DNA of 32,825 bases, from positions 1-32,825 of the forward strand of contig CAYTFK010000040.1 in NCBI GenBank assembly GCA_964436865.1, read 5' to 3'. The notes beneath the pieces are model-generated. The model saw nothing but the letters and a program-made list of their open reading frames with translations. It was not told the DNA's origin and made no database searches. Position 1 is the stretch's first letter, and each line of letters begins with the position of its first letter. The position numbers and the translations under genes were made by a program. Below are positions 17,306 to 24,865 of the stretch, one piece after another. The stretch is from JAXGPP01 sp964436865 (GTDB taxonomy: Bacteria > Planctomycetota > Planctomycetia > Pirellulales > Thermoguttaceae).

Positions 17306-18718
17306 TCAGATCTCCGTCCAGATGCCCGGTACTGGGGCAGGGTAGCGGCCGTGCTCGTCGGCCTTCACCGGAGCCGGGCTGTCGGCAGTGAGGTGGTCGA
17401 CGTCGGCGAAGAACTGGAAGTCCGAAGCCATCGCCTCGTCCCAGGTGACGATCTTCCCGGTATGCACGGCCGCTCGGCCCATGATCGCGCCCAGGTTCGA
17501 CAGCGCCGCCCGCCGCGCCTCGTTGTGCGGCCGGTCCTGGCGGATCGCGCTTAAGAGCACGTCCCATTCTGCCTGCCAGGGGTTCACCGTCTCCTTCTCG
17601 GGCTTCCACGCGACGTTCGCGCGTTCGATGTTCTGGTCCTTGTAGATCTGGCAGACGGGCATGTGGACGGGACCCGAAAACTGCCCGGCGCACTTTGTGC
17701 CGTGGACGAAGGTGGCGAAGTCGTTGTGGCAATTGGGAATGTACCGCCCGGTCACCGCCGCCTTGGTGCCGTCGGCAAACGTGTACTCGATCGAGTAGCT
17801 GTCGAGGTTCTGGCTGCAGTCGGTGCTGCCGGCGTAGCGGCCTCCCACGCCGTGTGCGGCCACCGGCCACGAGTCCTTGATCCAGAAGCATTCGTCAATC
17901 TGGTGGATCATCAGCTCGATGAAGATCCCGCCCGACGACCAGAGGAACTGGTAGGGATGCCCCGGGCTGAGCTGCCACAGCAGTTCGCTCTGGCCGCCCG
18001 GAAACGGGCCCATGCCGTAGCCGGGGTCCATGCGATAGGCGCGGATGAGCTGGATATCGCCCATGGCGCCGTCGCGGATCTGCTCGATCATCGCCTGCCG
18101 CGCCGAGGAGTGGCGGCACATGAGGCCGGCGCCGATCTTGAGGTTTTTCTTCTCGGCCGCTTCAGCCAGCCGGACCATTCGCTTCACCCCGCCCGGATCG
18201 GCGGCAAAGTCTTTCTCCATGAAGACGTTGACGCCCTTCTCGATCGCGTACTCCAGGTGCGGTGCGCGGAAGGCCGCATGGGTGGTAAGCATGGCGACGT
18301 CGCCGGGTCGCAGGCAGTCGATCGCGTGGCGGTAGGCGTCGAAACCGAGGAACTGGCGGTCCTTGGGCACATCGATCCGCTCGCCGAGCAACTGGGTCAG
18401 CGCGCGGTGCGACGACTCGATGCGATCGGGACGCAGGTCGGCCATCGCGACCAGCTTGATCGGCCCGCCGGCTGCGGAGCCCGTGGCCCGCTTCGTGCCG
18501 TGATCTTCGCCGAGCACCAACCCTCCGGCCGACATCGCGTTGGCCACGGCGCCGTTGCCGCGTCCGCCGCAACCGATGAGCGCCAACTGGATTGTGTTGT
18601 CTTCGCCGGCATGGACGCGTGGCACAGCCACGCCCGCCAGGGCTGATGCGGCGGCAACTCGCGCGGTATTCTTGAGAAACTCGCGGCGCGGAGTGACATT
18701 GCTGTGTGATTCGCTCAT
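17306..18718 (-). CDS. Tat-exported Gfo/Idh/MocA family oxidoreductase
   Basis: A 470-residue exported dehydrogenase-like protein. Its twin-arginine signal is PRREFLKNTARVAAASALAG (residues 10-29), ending near VPRVHA. The Rossmann motif GCGGRG is at 49-54. The usual EKP is EKD at 168-170, which keeps the catalytic-type lysine but loses the proline. QLSPGHPYQFLWSSGGIFIE and MIHQIDECFWIKDSWPV belong to the large planctomycete subfamily. The start is supported by AGGT 7 nt upstream, but this site can pair with an upstream sequence. The gene is separate from the catabolic operon and has the opposite orientation. The substrate is unknown. Confidence 0.88.
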   Translation of the reverse strand: MSESHSNVTPRREFLKNTARVAAASALAGVAVPRVHAGEDNTIQLALIGCGGRGNGAVANAMSAGGLVLGEDHGTKRATGSAAGGPIKLVAMADLRPDRIESSHRALTQLLGERIDVPKDRQFLGFDAYRHAIDCLRPGDVAMLTTHAAFRAPHLEYAIEKGVNVFMEKDFAADPGGVKRMVRLAEAAEKKNLKIGAGLMCRHSSARQAMIEQIRDGAMGDIQLIRAYRMDPGYGMGPFPGGQSELLWQLSPGHPYQFLWSSGGIFIELMIHQIDECFWIKDSWPVAAHGVGGRYAGSTDCSQNLDSYSIEYTFADGTKAAVTGRYIPNCHNDFATFVHGTKCAGQFSGPVHMPVCQIYKDQNIERANVAWKPEKETVNPWQAEWDVLLSAIRQDRPHNEARRAALSNLGAIMGRAAVHTGKIVTWDEAMASDFQFFADVDHLTADSPAPVKADEHGRYPAPVPGIWTEI

Positions 18719-18725
18719 GGAAGGT

Positions 18726-18761
18726 ACCTGTCGCGGTGGCGGGACGGATCGTCAGACAGGT
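18726..18761 (-). promoter_or_regulatory. Leader hairpin that could hide the ribosome binding site of the Gfo/Idh gene
   Basis: ACCTGTC (18726-18732) and GACAGGT (18755-18761) are perfectly complementary with 22 nt between. In the minus-strand mRNA the 3' arm contains AGGT, the best Shine-Dalgarno match, 7 nt before the ATG at 18718. Folding would mask it. Alternatively the dyad is a DNA operator. Confidence 0.35.
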
Positions 18762-18778
18762 GTTAGCCTAGCGAGACC

Positions 18779-19177
18779 ATGGCGGGAATGCAATGCGGCA
18801 GCGATCGGGACAGCGGGGAGATCATCGTGGCACTCGTTGACGACTTCGACTTCGGGCCGGGCGGCGCGGAAGCGGGTGATCGCCTTGATCATCCTCTTCA
18901 CGATGGTCCCCATCGTCACCATGAGCGAGCAGTGCTGAAAGGTCAGCGTGTCGCTGGATTCTTGGACGAGCGATTTCGGGCAGATCACCGTGCCATCATC
19001 GCCCTCATAATGGCCGCCTCGGCCGGGTTCGCAGCGCCAATCGGCTACCAGACGGACCTTATGGCCTACGGCGCCGGCGGCTGCCGCTCCAGCGTGTACC
19101 TCCGAATCGGCATCCCGCTCGACATCCTCGTCGCGGCTGTCATGGTCGTCGTCGCCACCATGTTCTGGCCGCTGTAA
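18779..19177 (+). pseudogene. Relic of an SLC13/DASS-type anion permease
   Basis: The last ~65 codons (about 18985-19177) match the C-terminal end of SLC13-family permeases: a helix (AIIALIMAASAGFAAP), the strongly conserved PIGYQTDLMAYGAGG, then YLRIGIPLDIL and a closing helix that ends WPL and stop. The rest of the transporter is missing. In a second frame RKRVIALIILFTMVPIV (about 18870-18920) resembles the membrane segment that follows the TrkA-C domains and stops at 18936-18938, so both a frameshift and an internal deletion are likely. No usable start or ribosome binding site exists. It points away from the flanking minus-strand genes and separates the Gfo/Idh gene from the S41 protease. 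Confidence 0.7.
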
Positions 19178-19203
19178 TACCCCGCAACGCCCGCGCCGAT
19201 TCA

Positions 19204-21219
19204 CTAACTGGCGTTGCCACCAACGCTCGTCTTCTCACTGAGGATGGCCACCGCCTTGTCGAAGGTGGGGTCGCCCGGACCTGTGGGCTCCACCCTCACC
19301 TCGGGCTGAATCCCGCGGCCTTCGATCGGCGTGCCGTCCGGTTCCATGTCGACCCAGCGTGAAAACCAGACCTTCAGGCCGTTGGGAAGCGTCGCGGGGG
19401 CCGGGTTGCCGCTGGCACCGCGCGTTGCTTGACCCACCAGCGTGACGTGGTCCTGGGCCTTCATCATCAGGGCGAAGTTCTCGCCGCTGCTCACGCAGCC
19501 CGGCCCGATCAGGCACACCACGGGACGCGTGAAGGGCTCGTCAACGGCAGGCCCGATCTCCCGTGGCGGCGACTCCCGGAAATCGGCGACGTTCGGCCCT
19601 GAACGGACCTTGGCCCGCGCGTAGACGCATGTCTTGTCGGCAAACAGCCCTGCGATCTGCGCCGCGCGCGGCTCGGAACCGCCGCCGTTGGAACGCAGAT
19701 CGACGATGAATCCCCGCGCGTCGAACAAGTTGGTGATCGCATCGGTCAGCCGCCGGTAAACGCCGTCATCGGCCGTCGGCAGACCGTCGACCACGACGAC
19801 GCCGAAACCCTGCTCCGTGCGTCCGGTAAAGCCAACCGGTCTGGCTTCCCGCAGATCCCGGAGCCTTGCGGCGATCGCACGATGGTCATAGTTGGCGCGG
19901 TAGCTTGATGAATAGGGATGAATCGTCGTCCCATCGGGCATTTCGATCCAGACGTGAAGATCCTCCAACTCGGCAAGCATCCCCTCGATCGCGCCGGCGA
20001 AAGCCTCGGGTGTCGTGGCCCTCTCTGCCGCACTGCGATAGCGATTGCTCGTCTCATCCCAATCGATCCGTTTGAGCTCAGAGAAGCTGTAGTGCTCCCT
20101 GAGGCTCTCGATCAGAGCTGGAAACGAGGCTTGCCCGGTGGTTTCCTCGACGCGGACGGATTTGACCATCAGTGTGCCCGACTTGGAGAGGAAGATGAGC
20201 AGTTCCGCCTTGGCGGCCTTGGCCGGCACTCGGAAGCTGACGCGGTGTTTCTTCCACCGCGGGACCTGCGAGAGGTCCTGGATATGCATGTCGAGGCGTT
20301 TCCCCGCGGCGTCAAAGAGCATCACGCCGACATAGCAGTTGTCGAACTGGCGTCCTTCACGGCGAATCGCCTCGGATCGGGCCTCGAAGCTCAGCGTATA
20401 CATCTTGCCCTTCTTGACGGCCAGTTCCTGACTCAGCGAGAGCCAGGCCATCGTCGACGCTTTGCCGCTCAGGACGAGTCCTGCGTCGTCGAGCTTTTGC
20501 ATCTCCGATCGGGGCTCGTCGGCACCGTTGCGCGCGCCGACGTCGACTATCCAGCCTTGCGGTCGGCCGTCACTCCAGGCAGCGAAATCGCCATTGGCCT
20601 CCAGGCCCGGGCCACCGCCTGAATCCCGGCCCGCTTGGCCGCTGGAAGCCGGCGACTCGGCGGTGGCGGTAACCGAGACGTTTCTCACGCCTAAAAGGCC
20701 GGTCTTCGAGAGGAAGATCGTGATCGCCGTTGAGTCGGCATTCTCCGGTACGGCAAACTCGACGCGGTGAGGCGTCCAATCGGGCGTATCGGCCGAGACA
20801 TCGACGATTTCTCGCCCAATCACTTTCTTTCCTTCGAAGCTCATCGCGCCCACGTAGCAGTTGTCGAACTGCACTCCCTCGCGCTTGACGCCTTTGCTCC
20901 GGGTCTCGAACTCGAGCAGGTAACGACCGCCGCCTCGTGCGGGAATCTCCTGGCTCACCGCATGCCAGGCCTTCGTCGCGGCATCGCCGCGGAGCAGCAG
21001 GGCCGGCCCCGCGATCATCGAAACCTGCGATTTCGGCTGCTCGCCGCCGTTGCTCGCCCCGATAGACACCTCCCACCCGTCGGGTACGCCGCCCGTCCAT
21101 TGGGCAAAGCTGCCGTTTGTGACCAGCGACTCGGTGGGCTCGGCAGATAACCCCGGTCTCGGCGTAGTCGTCGCCATGGTCGTGACGATCACGGCTACCA
21201 ACACCATTGCCGCCTTCAT
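19204..21219 (-). CDS. Secreted S41-family peptidase with two tandem CBM-like modules
   Basis: Exported 671-residue protein. A signal peptide covers ~1-25. Residues ~31-186 and ~205-358 are two copies of one beta-sandwich-like module, offset by exactly 174 residues, each containing QFDNCYVG (117-124 and 291-298) and IFLSK; they resemble carbohydrate-binding CenC/CBM-type domains. Residues ~365-660 are the tail-specific (S41) protease domain: ARGFIVDLRSNGGG at 501-514 and the catalytic serine in CVSSGENFALMMK (S577 or S578), followed by VTLVGQATRGASGNP. The ATG at 21219 has GGGAGGA 6 nt upstream. It follows the Ig-like membrane protein by 29 bp and appears to be the third gene of the PadR operon. 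The protease substrate is unknown. Confidence 0.88.
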   Translation of the reverse strand: MKAAMVLVAVIVTTMATTTPRPGLSAEPTESLVTNGSFAQWTGGVPDGWEVSIGASNGGEQPKSQVSMIAGPALLLRGDAATKAWHAVSQEIPARGGGRYLLEFETRSKGVKREGVQFDNCYVGAMSFEGKKVIGREIVDVSADTPDWTPHRVEFAVPENADSTAITIFLSKTGLLGVRNVSVTATAESPASSGQAGRDSGGGPGLEANGDFAAWSDGRPQGWIVDVGARNGADEPRSEMQKLDDAGLVLSGKASTMAWLSLSQELAVKKGKMYTLSFEARSEAIRREGRQFDNCYVGVMLFDAAGKRLDMHIQDLSQVPRWKKHRVSFRVPAKAAKAELLIFLSKSGTLMVKSVRVEETTGQASFPALIESLREHYSFSELKRIDWDETSNRYRSAAERATTPEAFAGAIEGMLAELEDLHVWIEMPDGTTIHPYSSSYRANYDHRAIAARLRDLREARPVGFTGRTEQGFGVVVVDGLPTADDGVYRRLTDAITNLFDARGFIVDLRSNGGGSEPRAAQIAGLFADKTCVYARAKVRSGPNVADFRESPPREIGPAVDEPFTRPVVCLIGPGCVSSGENFALMMKAQDHVTLVGQATRGASGNPAPATLPNGLKVWFSRWVDMEPDGTPIEGRGIQPEVRVEPTGPGDPTFDKAVAILSEKTSVGGNAS

Positions 21220-21248
21220 GATGTTCCTCCCCGTAAGAGACAGGCCGT

Positions 21249-21974
21249 TTACGGCCGCGTCGTGAACTTCAAGAGATAGGGTTCCGCCGAGCGACCGCCG
21301 GCGTCTTTGAAGTTGCCGAACTTGTTGGAATTGAGCCAGATGCCATAGGTCTTGCCTGCCGCCAGCTTCACCGGGAGCACACAAGTCTTGCCGTCGGCCA
21401 GATAGCGGGGCTCTCCGGTTGTCTCGGGAAATTCATCTTCCGAGGTCGAGAACGACCAGCTCTGGTCCATCATGGTCTTGCTGAACACCACTCGAATCTC
21501 GTCCAGTGACGGGTCGACGTCCTTTGCACCCGTGACGGGCGTGGTCTCGAGGACGACGGGCACTGCATCGGGCGCCGCGACGACCTCAATCGCGGGGCGC
21601 TGGGCAATCTGCTCGAGGCGGGACAGCAATCGAGCATTTTGAGTCTCTTGGGCTGTGTGCATGCGGTAGACGAGCACTCCAAGCACGACCACCGCCACGA
21701 GCAGGACCGCCGTAAGCACGGCCTGGATTCGCTGCAACATGATTCGGTCTCCCAGTTGGATCCGCCGGCATGTACTCCGGATCCGGTCGAAGTCGCCGAA
21801 ACGCCGCAGCGCATCGGCACGCGCTTCGTCGAGCGACATTCCGGCACGAACGTTGTCCTGGGTGCGCATCTCGAGATGAAAATCGAGCTCCGCGCGGATA
21901 TCCTCCTCGATCTCCGCGATCGGCCGCGGATCAGGCAATCGAAGATAGGCCGCCACCTGGTTCCAGGGGGTCAC
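21249..21974 (-). CDS. Membrane-anchored Ig-like protein with a permease-prefix-type N-terminus
   Basis: A 241-residue protein in three parts. Residues ~1-70 (EIEEDIRAELDFHLEMRTQDN, MSLDEARADALRRFGDFD) match the short cytosolic domain that normally precedes FtsX-like ABC permeases in PadR-linked operons. A single transmembrane helix follows (AVLTAVLLVAVVVLGVLVY). The rest is a Big_5/SbsA-like Ig fold (TTPVTGAKDVDPSLDEIRVV, VFSKTM). No permease is present. The GTG at 21974 was chosen because GGAGG of the preceding gene's end is 7 nt upstream; the GTG at 21980 is too close to it. It starts 2 bp after the PadR stop, so translation is probably coupled. PadR may control exposure of the Ig domain at the cell surface. 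Confidence 0.78.
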   Translation of the reverse strand: MTPWNQVAAYLRLPDPRPIAEIEEDIRAELDFHLEMRTQDNVRAGMSLDEARADALRRFGDFDRIRSTCRRIQLGDRIMLQRIQAVLTAVLLVAVVVLGVLVYRMHTAQETQNARLLSRLEQIAQRPAIEVVAAPDAVPVVLETTPVTGAKDVDPSLDEIRVVFSKTMMDQSWSFSTSEDEFPETTGEPRYLADGKTCVLPVKLAAGKTYGIWLNSNKFGNFKDAGGRSAEPYLLKFTTRP

Positions 21975-21976
21975 GC

Positions 21977-22327
21977 TCACGCCTCCATCGCCGCGCCGGT
22001 AAGGACTTGCGAAATGGCCTCGGTGAGCCGATTCCAGGCTGCTATTTCCAGTTCCAACTGCTCCCGGCCGGCGGGAGTGAGGCGATAGTATTTCGCTTTC
22101 CGATTGCTTTCGGAGAGTCCCCACTCCGCCGCCAGCCATCCGCGACGTTGCATGCGGTGCAGCGCCGGGTAGAGCGAGCCCTCCTCAACACGGAGCAAGC
22201 CGCGGCTGGCGTCCTGGATCCGCCGCACGATCGCATACCCGTGCTTCGCTCCGTCGCTCAAACTCTTTAGGATCAGCATGTCCAGGGTGCCCTGGACAAG
22301 CTCTACCTTCTGTTCGGGTGCGCTCAT
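21977..22327 (-). CDS. PadR-family transcriptional repressor
   Basis: Small winged-helix repressor of 116 residues, the usual length of subfamily-2 PadR proteins. VQGTLDMLILKSLSDGAKHGYAIVRRI is the classic first helix and recognition region, RVEEGSLYPALHRMQRRGWL the second half of the winged helix, and RKAKYYRLTPAGREQL the wing. A short C-terminal dimerisation helix follows. The ATG at 22327 is preceded by GGGGAG, and the upstream in-frame extension overlaps the promoter. First gene of an operon with the Ig-like membrane protein and the S41 protease. A dyad in its promoter suggests autorepression. Confidence 0.95.
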   Translation of the reverse strand: MSAPEQKVELVQGTLDMLILKSLSDGAKHGYAIVRRIQDASRGLLRVEEGSLYPALHRMQRRGWLAAEWGLSESNRKAKYYRLTPAGREQLELEIAAWNRLTEAISQVLTGAAMEA

Positions 22328-22344
22328 TTCATCTCCCCAAGAGG

Positions 22345-22384
22345 TTCTAGGGGAGATTTTCGCACGCTTCCCATAGAACGTCAA
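22345..22384 (-). promoter_or_regulatory. PadR operon promoter with a 10-bp operator dyad
   Basis: On the minus strand TTGACG (22379-22384) and GAAAAT (22356-22361) are spaced by 17 bp. TTCTAGGGGA (22345-22354) and TCCCATAGAA (22369-22378) form an inverted repeat with one mismatch and a 14-bp spacer. One arm directly follows the -35 box and the other lies at the expected start site, so a bound dimer would block the promoter. Binding by the adjacent PadR is inference. Confidence 0.6.
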
Positions 22385-22521
22385 GGGGAGACGGGAAAGA
22401 TCGAATGCGGGTGACGGTTCAGCGAGTACGGACCCTGAGCGTAACTCTTAAGAGGGGGCGACGGACTTTTCCCGGCCAAGCAGAAACACCCCCATAGGGC
22501 GCAGAAGAGGCGGCCGAAGCC

Positions 22522-22578
22522 AATCAGCTCGGCGGTTGAAGCGCGCGTTCGCGTGCGTTCAGGCCGTCCGAGCTGATT
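22522..22578. terminator. 57-nt near-continuous hairpin with a UUCG loop
   Basis: AATCAGCTCGG (22522-22532) pairs perfectly with CCGAGCTGATT (22568-22578). The inner sequence continues pairing with small bulges to GCGCG, and the apex is TTCG (22548-22551). It lies 38 nt after the stop of the M56 gene on the minus strand and about 140 nt upstream of the PadR promoter. It could end the BlaI/M56 transcript or insulate the two operons. No U tract follows. A dispersed palindromic repeat is the alternative. Confidence 0.5.
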
Positions 22579-22615
22579 TAGAAGCGTGCGGCTGCAAGAC
22601 AAATGGGCGGCTGGC

Positions 22616-24859
22616 TTACCGCCGCTCTTCGCGCTCCCTTGCTTCCTGCTCCAGAAGCCGCCGAACCTCGGCGCGCAACGCCTCCATTTCCTGGCGCATC
22701 TCGCGCATCTGCCCGCGGAGTTCCTCGATGGCGGGCAATGCGTCGCCGGGCTCACGGGGAGGCATCGGCCGCGCCATCGGGGGCGGACCGTCCCGGCCAG
22801 CGTCGGCAAGCAGTCTCCGCATCTTCTCATGGATCGATCTCAATTCGTGCCCGAGAGCTTCCGCGCGGTCGGGATGGTTGTCTCCCAGTTCCCGCAACTC
22901 TCGTTCGATGCCGGCAGCCCGCTCGCGAAGCTCGCGAATGGCGCCTTCCACCGGCGGGCGAGGCCCCTCGCCCAACTCCCGCAGCTTCTGCATCCGCTGG
23001 CGAATCTCCTTCAATTCCCGCACCAACGCCTCAGACCGGTCGGGGTGGCGGTCACCCAGTTCGCGCAGTTCACGCTCCAACGCAGCGGCCCTCTCCTCGA
23101 GCTCGCCGATCGCTCGTTCCGGTCGCGGACGTTCCTCAGGGCGGGCCTGCCGGCGCAATTGCTGCATTTTCTCGCGCATTGCGTTGAGCTCGCGCTTGAG
23201 CGCCTCGGCCTTGTCCGGTTGCCCGTCCCCCAATTCATGCAGAGCGCGCTCGGTTGCCCCGATACGCTCCTCAAGCTCCCGCATAACGGCTTCGGGTCTC
23301 GGCGGCGCGGCCACGCCCTCACGCGGACGAGACTGCTCGATCCGCTCACGAATTCCGTTCAATTCACGTTCCAGGGCCTCGGCCCGATCGCGGTGACGAT
23401 CGCCCAATTCACGCAACTCGCGCTCGATCGCGCCGGCCCGCTCCCGGAGCTCCCTCACGGCGCCTTCGTCGCGGGGACCTTGGGCAACTCGTAATCCTTC
23501 GGGCGGCGGCTGCTCGGCCAATGCAGCCTGGGGTGGGGGCAGCATTTCTCCCGGCTCAGCGGCCCAGGCGTTGCCCGGAATCGCTGCCAGGAAGTATGTT
23601 GCGAGCGCGGCAGCGAGTGAACGCTGCCATGACAGTCTCAGCACGTTCATGTGGGTCTCTCCTCGAACGAGCCTCGCCTGGGGACGAGCCCAGGCAGTGG
23701 TAAGAAACGTTGCGACAACCAACACGACTATCAGCCCGCTTTTCGCCAGTGCGTGGCGATACCAGATCATCCGGCGTGGCGAACGCCGATCGAGAGCCAG
23801 CAGGCGCTCGATGCGGCGTCCCAGACCGGAACGGAAGCGAGAGCCTTCGATGGAAATCCAAGCAAGTTGCGGCCTGTCGGCCAGGTCGCGACCAAGCGCC
23901 ACGAGACACTCGGCCAGCACCGCCGGCCCATCCGGGATGTGAAGGCTGGCCTCATCCGCCAGACTCTCGCAGGCGGCCCGCAATCTTGCCCGCGACCACC
24001 ACGCCAGGCGGTGCCACCAGAGCAGGACGCACGCCCCATCGGCCAATAGCAGCCATAACGCATCCCAGGCCGCGATGTGTGCCAGTTCATGCGCCAGCAT
24101 CACGTCACGCTGGCGCCCGTCATACGCGGTCGAGAATCCCGCCGGCAACACGATTGTCGGCCGCAGAAGTCCATAAGTTGCCGGCGCCGGGAACAACGAT
24201 GATTGGATTACCCGGATCGGGCGTCTGACTCCCATTTGTGCCGCCAGGCGCTGCACTCCAGCAAGCAACTGCGGATCGTCGACGCGCGGAGCTTCGCGCG
24301 TTCGCCGCCAGAGCTGCCATCGCCTCCACGCCAGCCGCATTGCTGCAAACGCGCCGCCTGCCAGCCATAACGCCAGCAACCACGTGCCAAGCCGTGCCTC
24401 CGTTGCAGGTTCCGGCACGGCAGCGATCGGCGCGAGAGCCGTGTCGGCGAGGCCGATATCGCTGGGGATCTCGCGGTCGTTTTCCGCCGGTACGCTACTG
24501 CGCGCCTTGTAGAGGGAAATTGGCCCCTTGCTCTGCCAATCATCGGATGCGATCGGATCGCGGAGGTCGCTGCGGGCCGCCGAGGTGGCGTGCTGATTCG
24601 TATCAGGAATGGCCAATTGTTCCGGTTGAGGCCTGCGGACGCGAACACTTGCGACGAAGGAACCGAGCCCTGCCGACTCGCCGACAACCAGCAGCAGTAT
24701 GCACAGCGTCGACACTTGCCATGCCGCGCGGCGCCAGGCGGCCGATCGCAGAAAAGCGGTCAGCAACTCAGCCGATAGCACGATCACCAGCGTGCCGATC
24801 AACGACACGAGAAATGTCTCAGTTTCGACGTTCGGTGCGAATTGCGGGTCCAGCGGCAT
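22616..24859 (-). CDS. BlaR1-like M56 metallopeptidase fused to a tandem coiled-coil repeat domain
   Basis: A 747-residue membrane protein. The N-terminal half has several transmembrane helices (for example 17-35, 50-70, 160-175) and the cytosolic gluzincin motif HELAH at 257-261 in DVMLAHELAHIAAWDALW, as in BlaR1/MecR1 sensors that cleave their BlaI partner. After a last helix (~375-390) comes a second signal-peptide-like segment (404-433). Four charged coiled-coil repeats (467-690) and a partial fifth helix complete the protein. BlaR1's penicillin-binding domain is absent. SD GGTGAG overlaps the stop of the BlaI gene, 6 bp upstream, so the two are coupled. It probably senses an envelope signal and relieves BlaI repression. 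The signal is unknown. Confidence 0.85.
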   Translation of the reverse strand: MPLDPQFAPNVETETFLVSLIGTLVIVLSAELLTAFLRSAAWRRAAWQVSTLCILLLVVGESAGLGSFVASVRVRRPQPEQLAIPDTNQHATSAARSDLRDPIASDDWQSKGPISLYKARSSVPAENDREIPSDIGLADTALAPIAAVPEPATEARLGTWLLALWLAGGAFAAMRLAWRRWQLWRRTREAPRVDDPQLLAGVQRLAAQMGVRRPIRVIQSSLFPAPATYGLLRPTIVLPAGFSTAYDGRQRDVMLAHELAHIAAWDALWLLLADGACVLLWWHRLAWWSRARLRAACESLADEASLHIPDGPAVLAECLVALGRDLADRPQLAWISIEGSRFRSGLGRRIERLLALDRRSPRRMIWYRHALAKSGLIVVLVVATFLTTAWARPQARLVRGETHMNVLRLSWQRSLAAALATYFLAAIPGNAWAAEPGEMLPPPQAALAEQPPPEGLRVAQGPRDEGAVRELRERAGAIERELRELGDRHRDRAEALERELNGIRERIEQSRPREGVAAPPRPEAVMRELEERIGATERALHELGDGQPDKAEALKRELNAMREKMQQLRRQARPEERPRPERAIGELEERAAALERELRELGDRHPDRSEALVRELKEIRQRMQKLRELGEGPRPPVEGAIRELRERAAGIERELRELGDNHPDRAEALGHELRSIHEKMRRLLADAGRDGPPPMARPMPPREPGDALPAIEELRGQMREMRQEMEALRAEVRRLLEQEAREREERR
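22790..23461 (-). repeat. Four tandem 57-58 residue coiled-coil repeats within the M56 protein
   Basis: Repeat units begin near residues 467, 525, 583 and 640, with spacings of 58, 58 and 57. Each has the pattern hREL-ER-G-IER-LRELGD-HPDRAEAL-REL--IR--M, then a proline-rich linker. LGDRHRDRAEAL, LGDGQPDKAEAL, LGDRHPDRSEAL and LGDNHPDRAEAL are the four central motifs. Such repeats suggest a rod-like envelope-side domain. Confidence 0.9.
23648..23664 (-). promoter_or_regulatory. Internal ribosome binding site and start within the M56 gene
   Basis: GAGGAGAG (minus strand, 23657-23664) lies 6 nt before an in-frame ATG at 23648-23650 (Met404). The codons that follow encode RLSWQRSLAAALATYFLAA and a signal-peptidase-like AWA-A site. 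The repeat domain could therefore also be made as a separate secreted protein of 344 residues. Confidence 0.5.
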
Positions 24860-24865
24860 GTTCGC

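Noticed and set aside
22522..22578. CRISPR repeat or tRNA-like element
   Set aside because: There is a single copy with no spacer array, and the fold is one continuous stem, not a cloverleaf.
22536..23494. Serine- and arginine-rich plus-strand frames with internal periodicity
   Set aside because: The periodicity is the mirror image of the four coiled-coil repeats of the M56 protein on the other strand.
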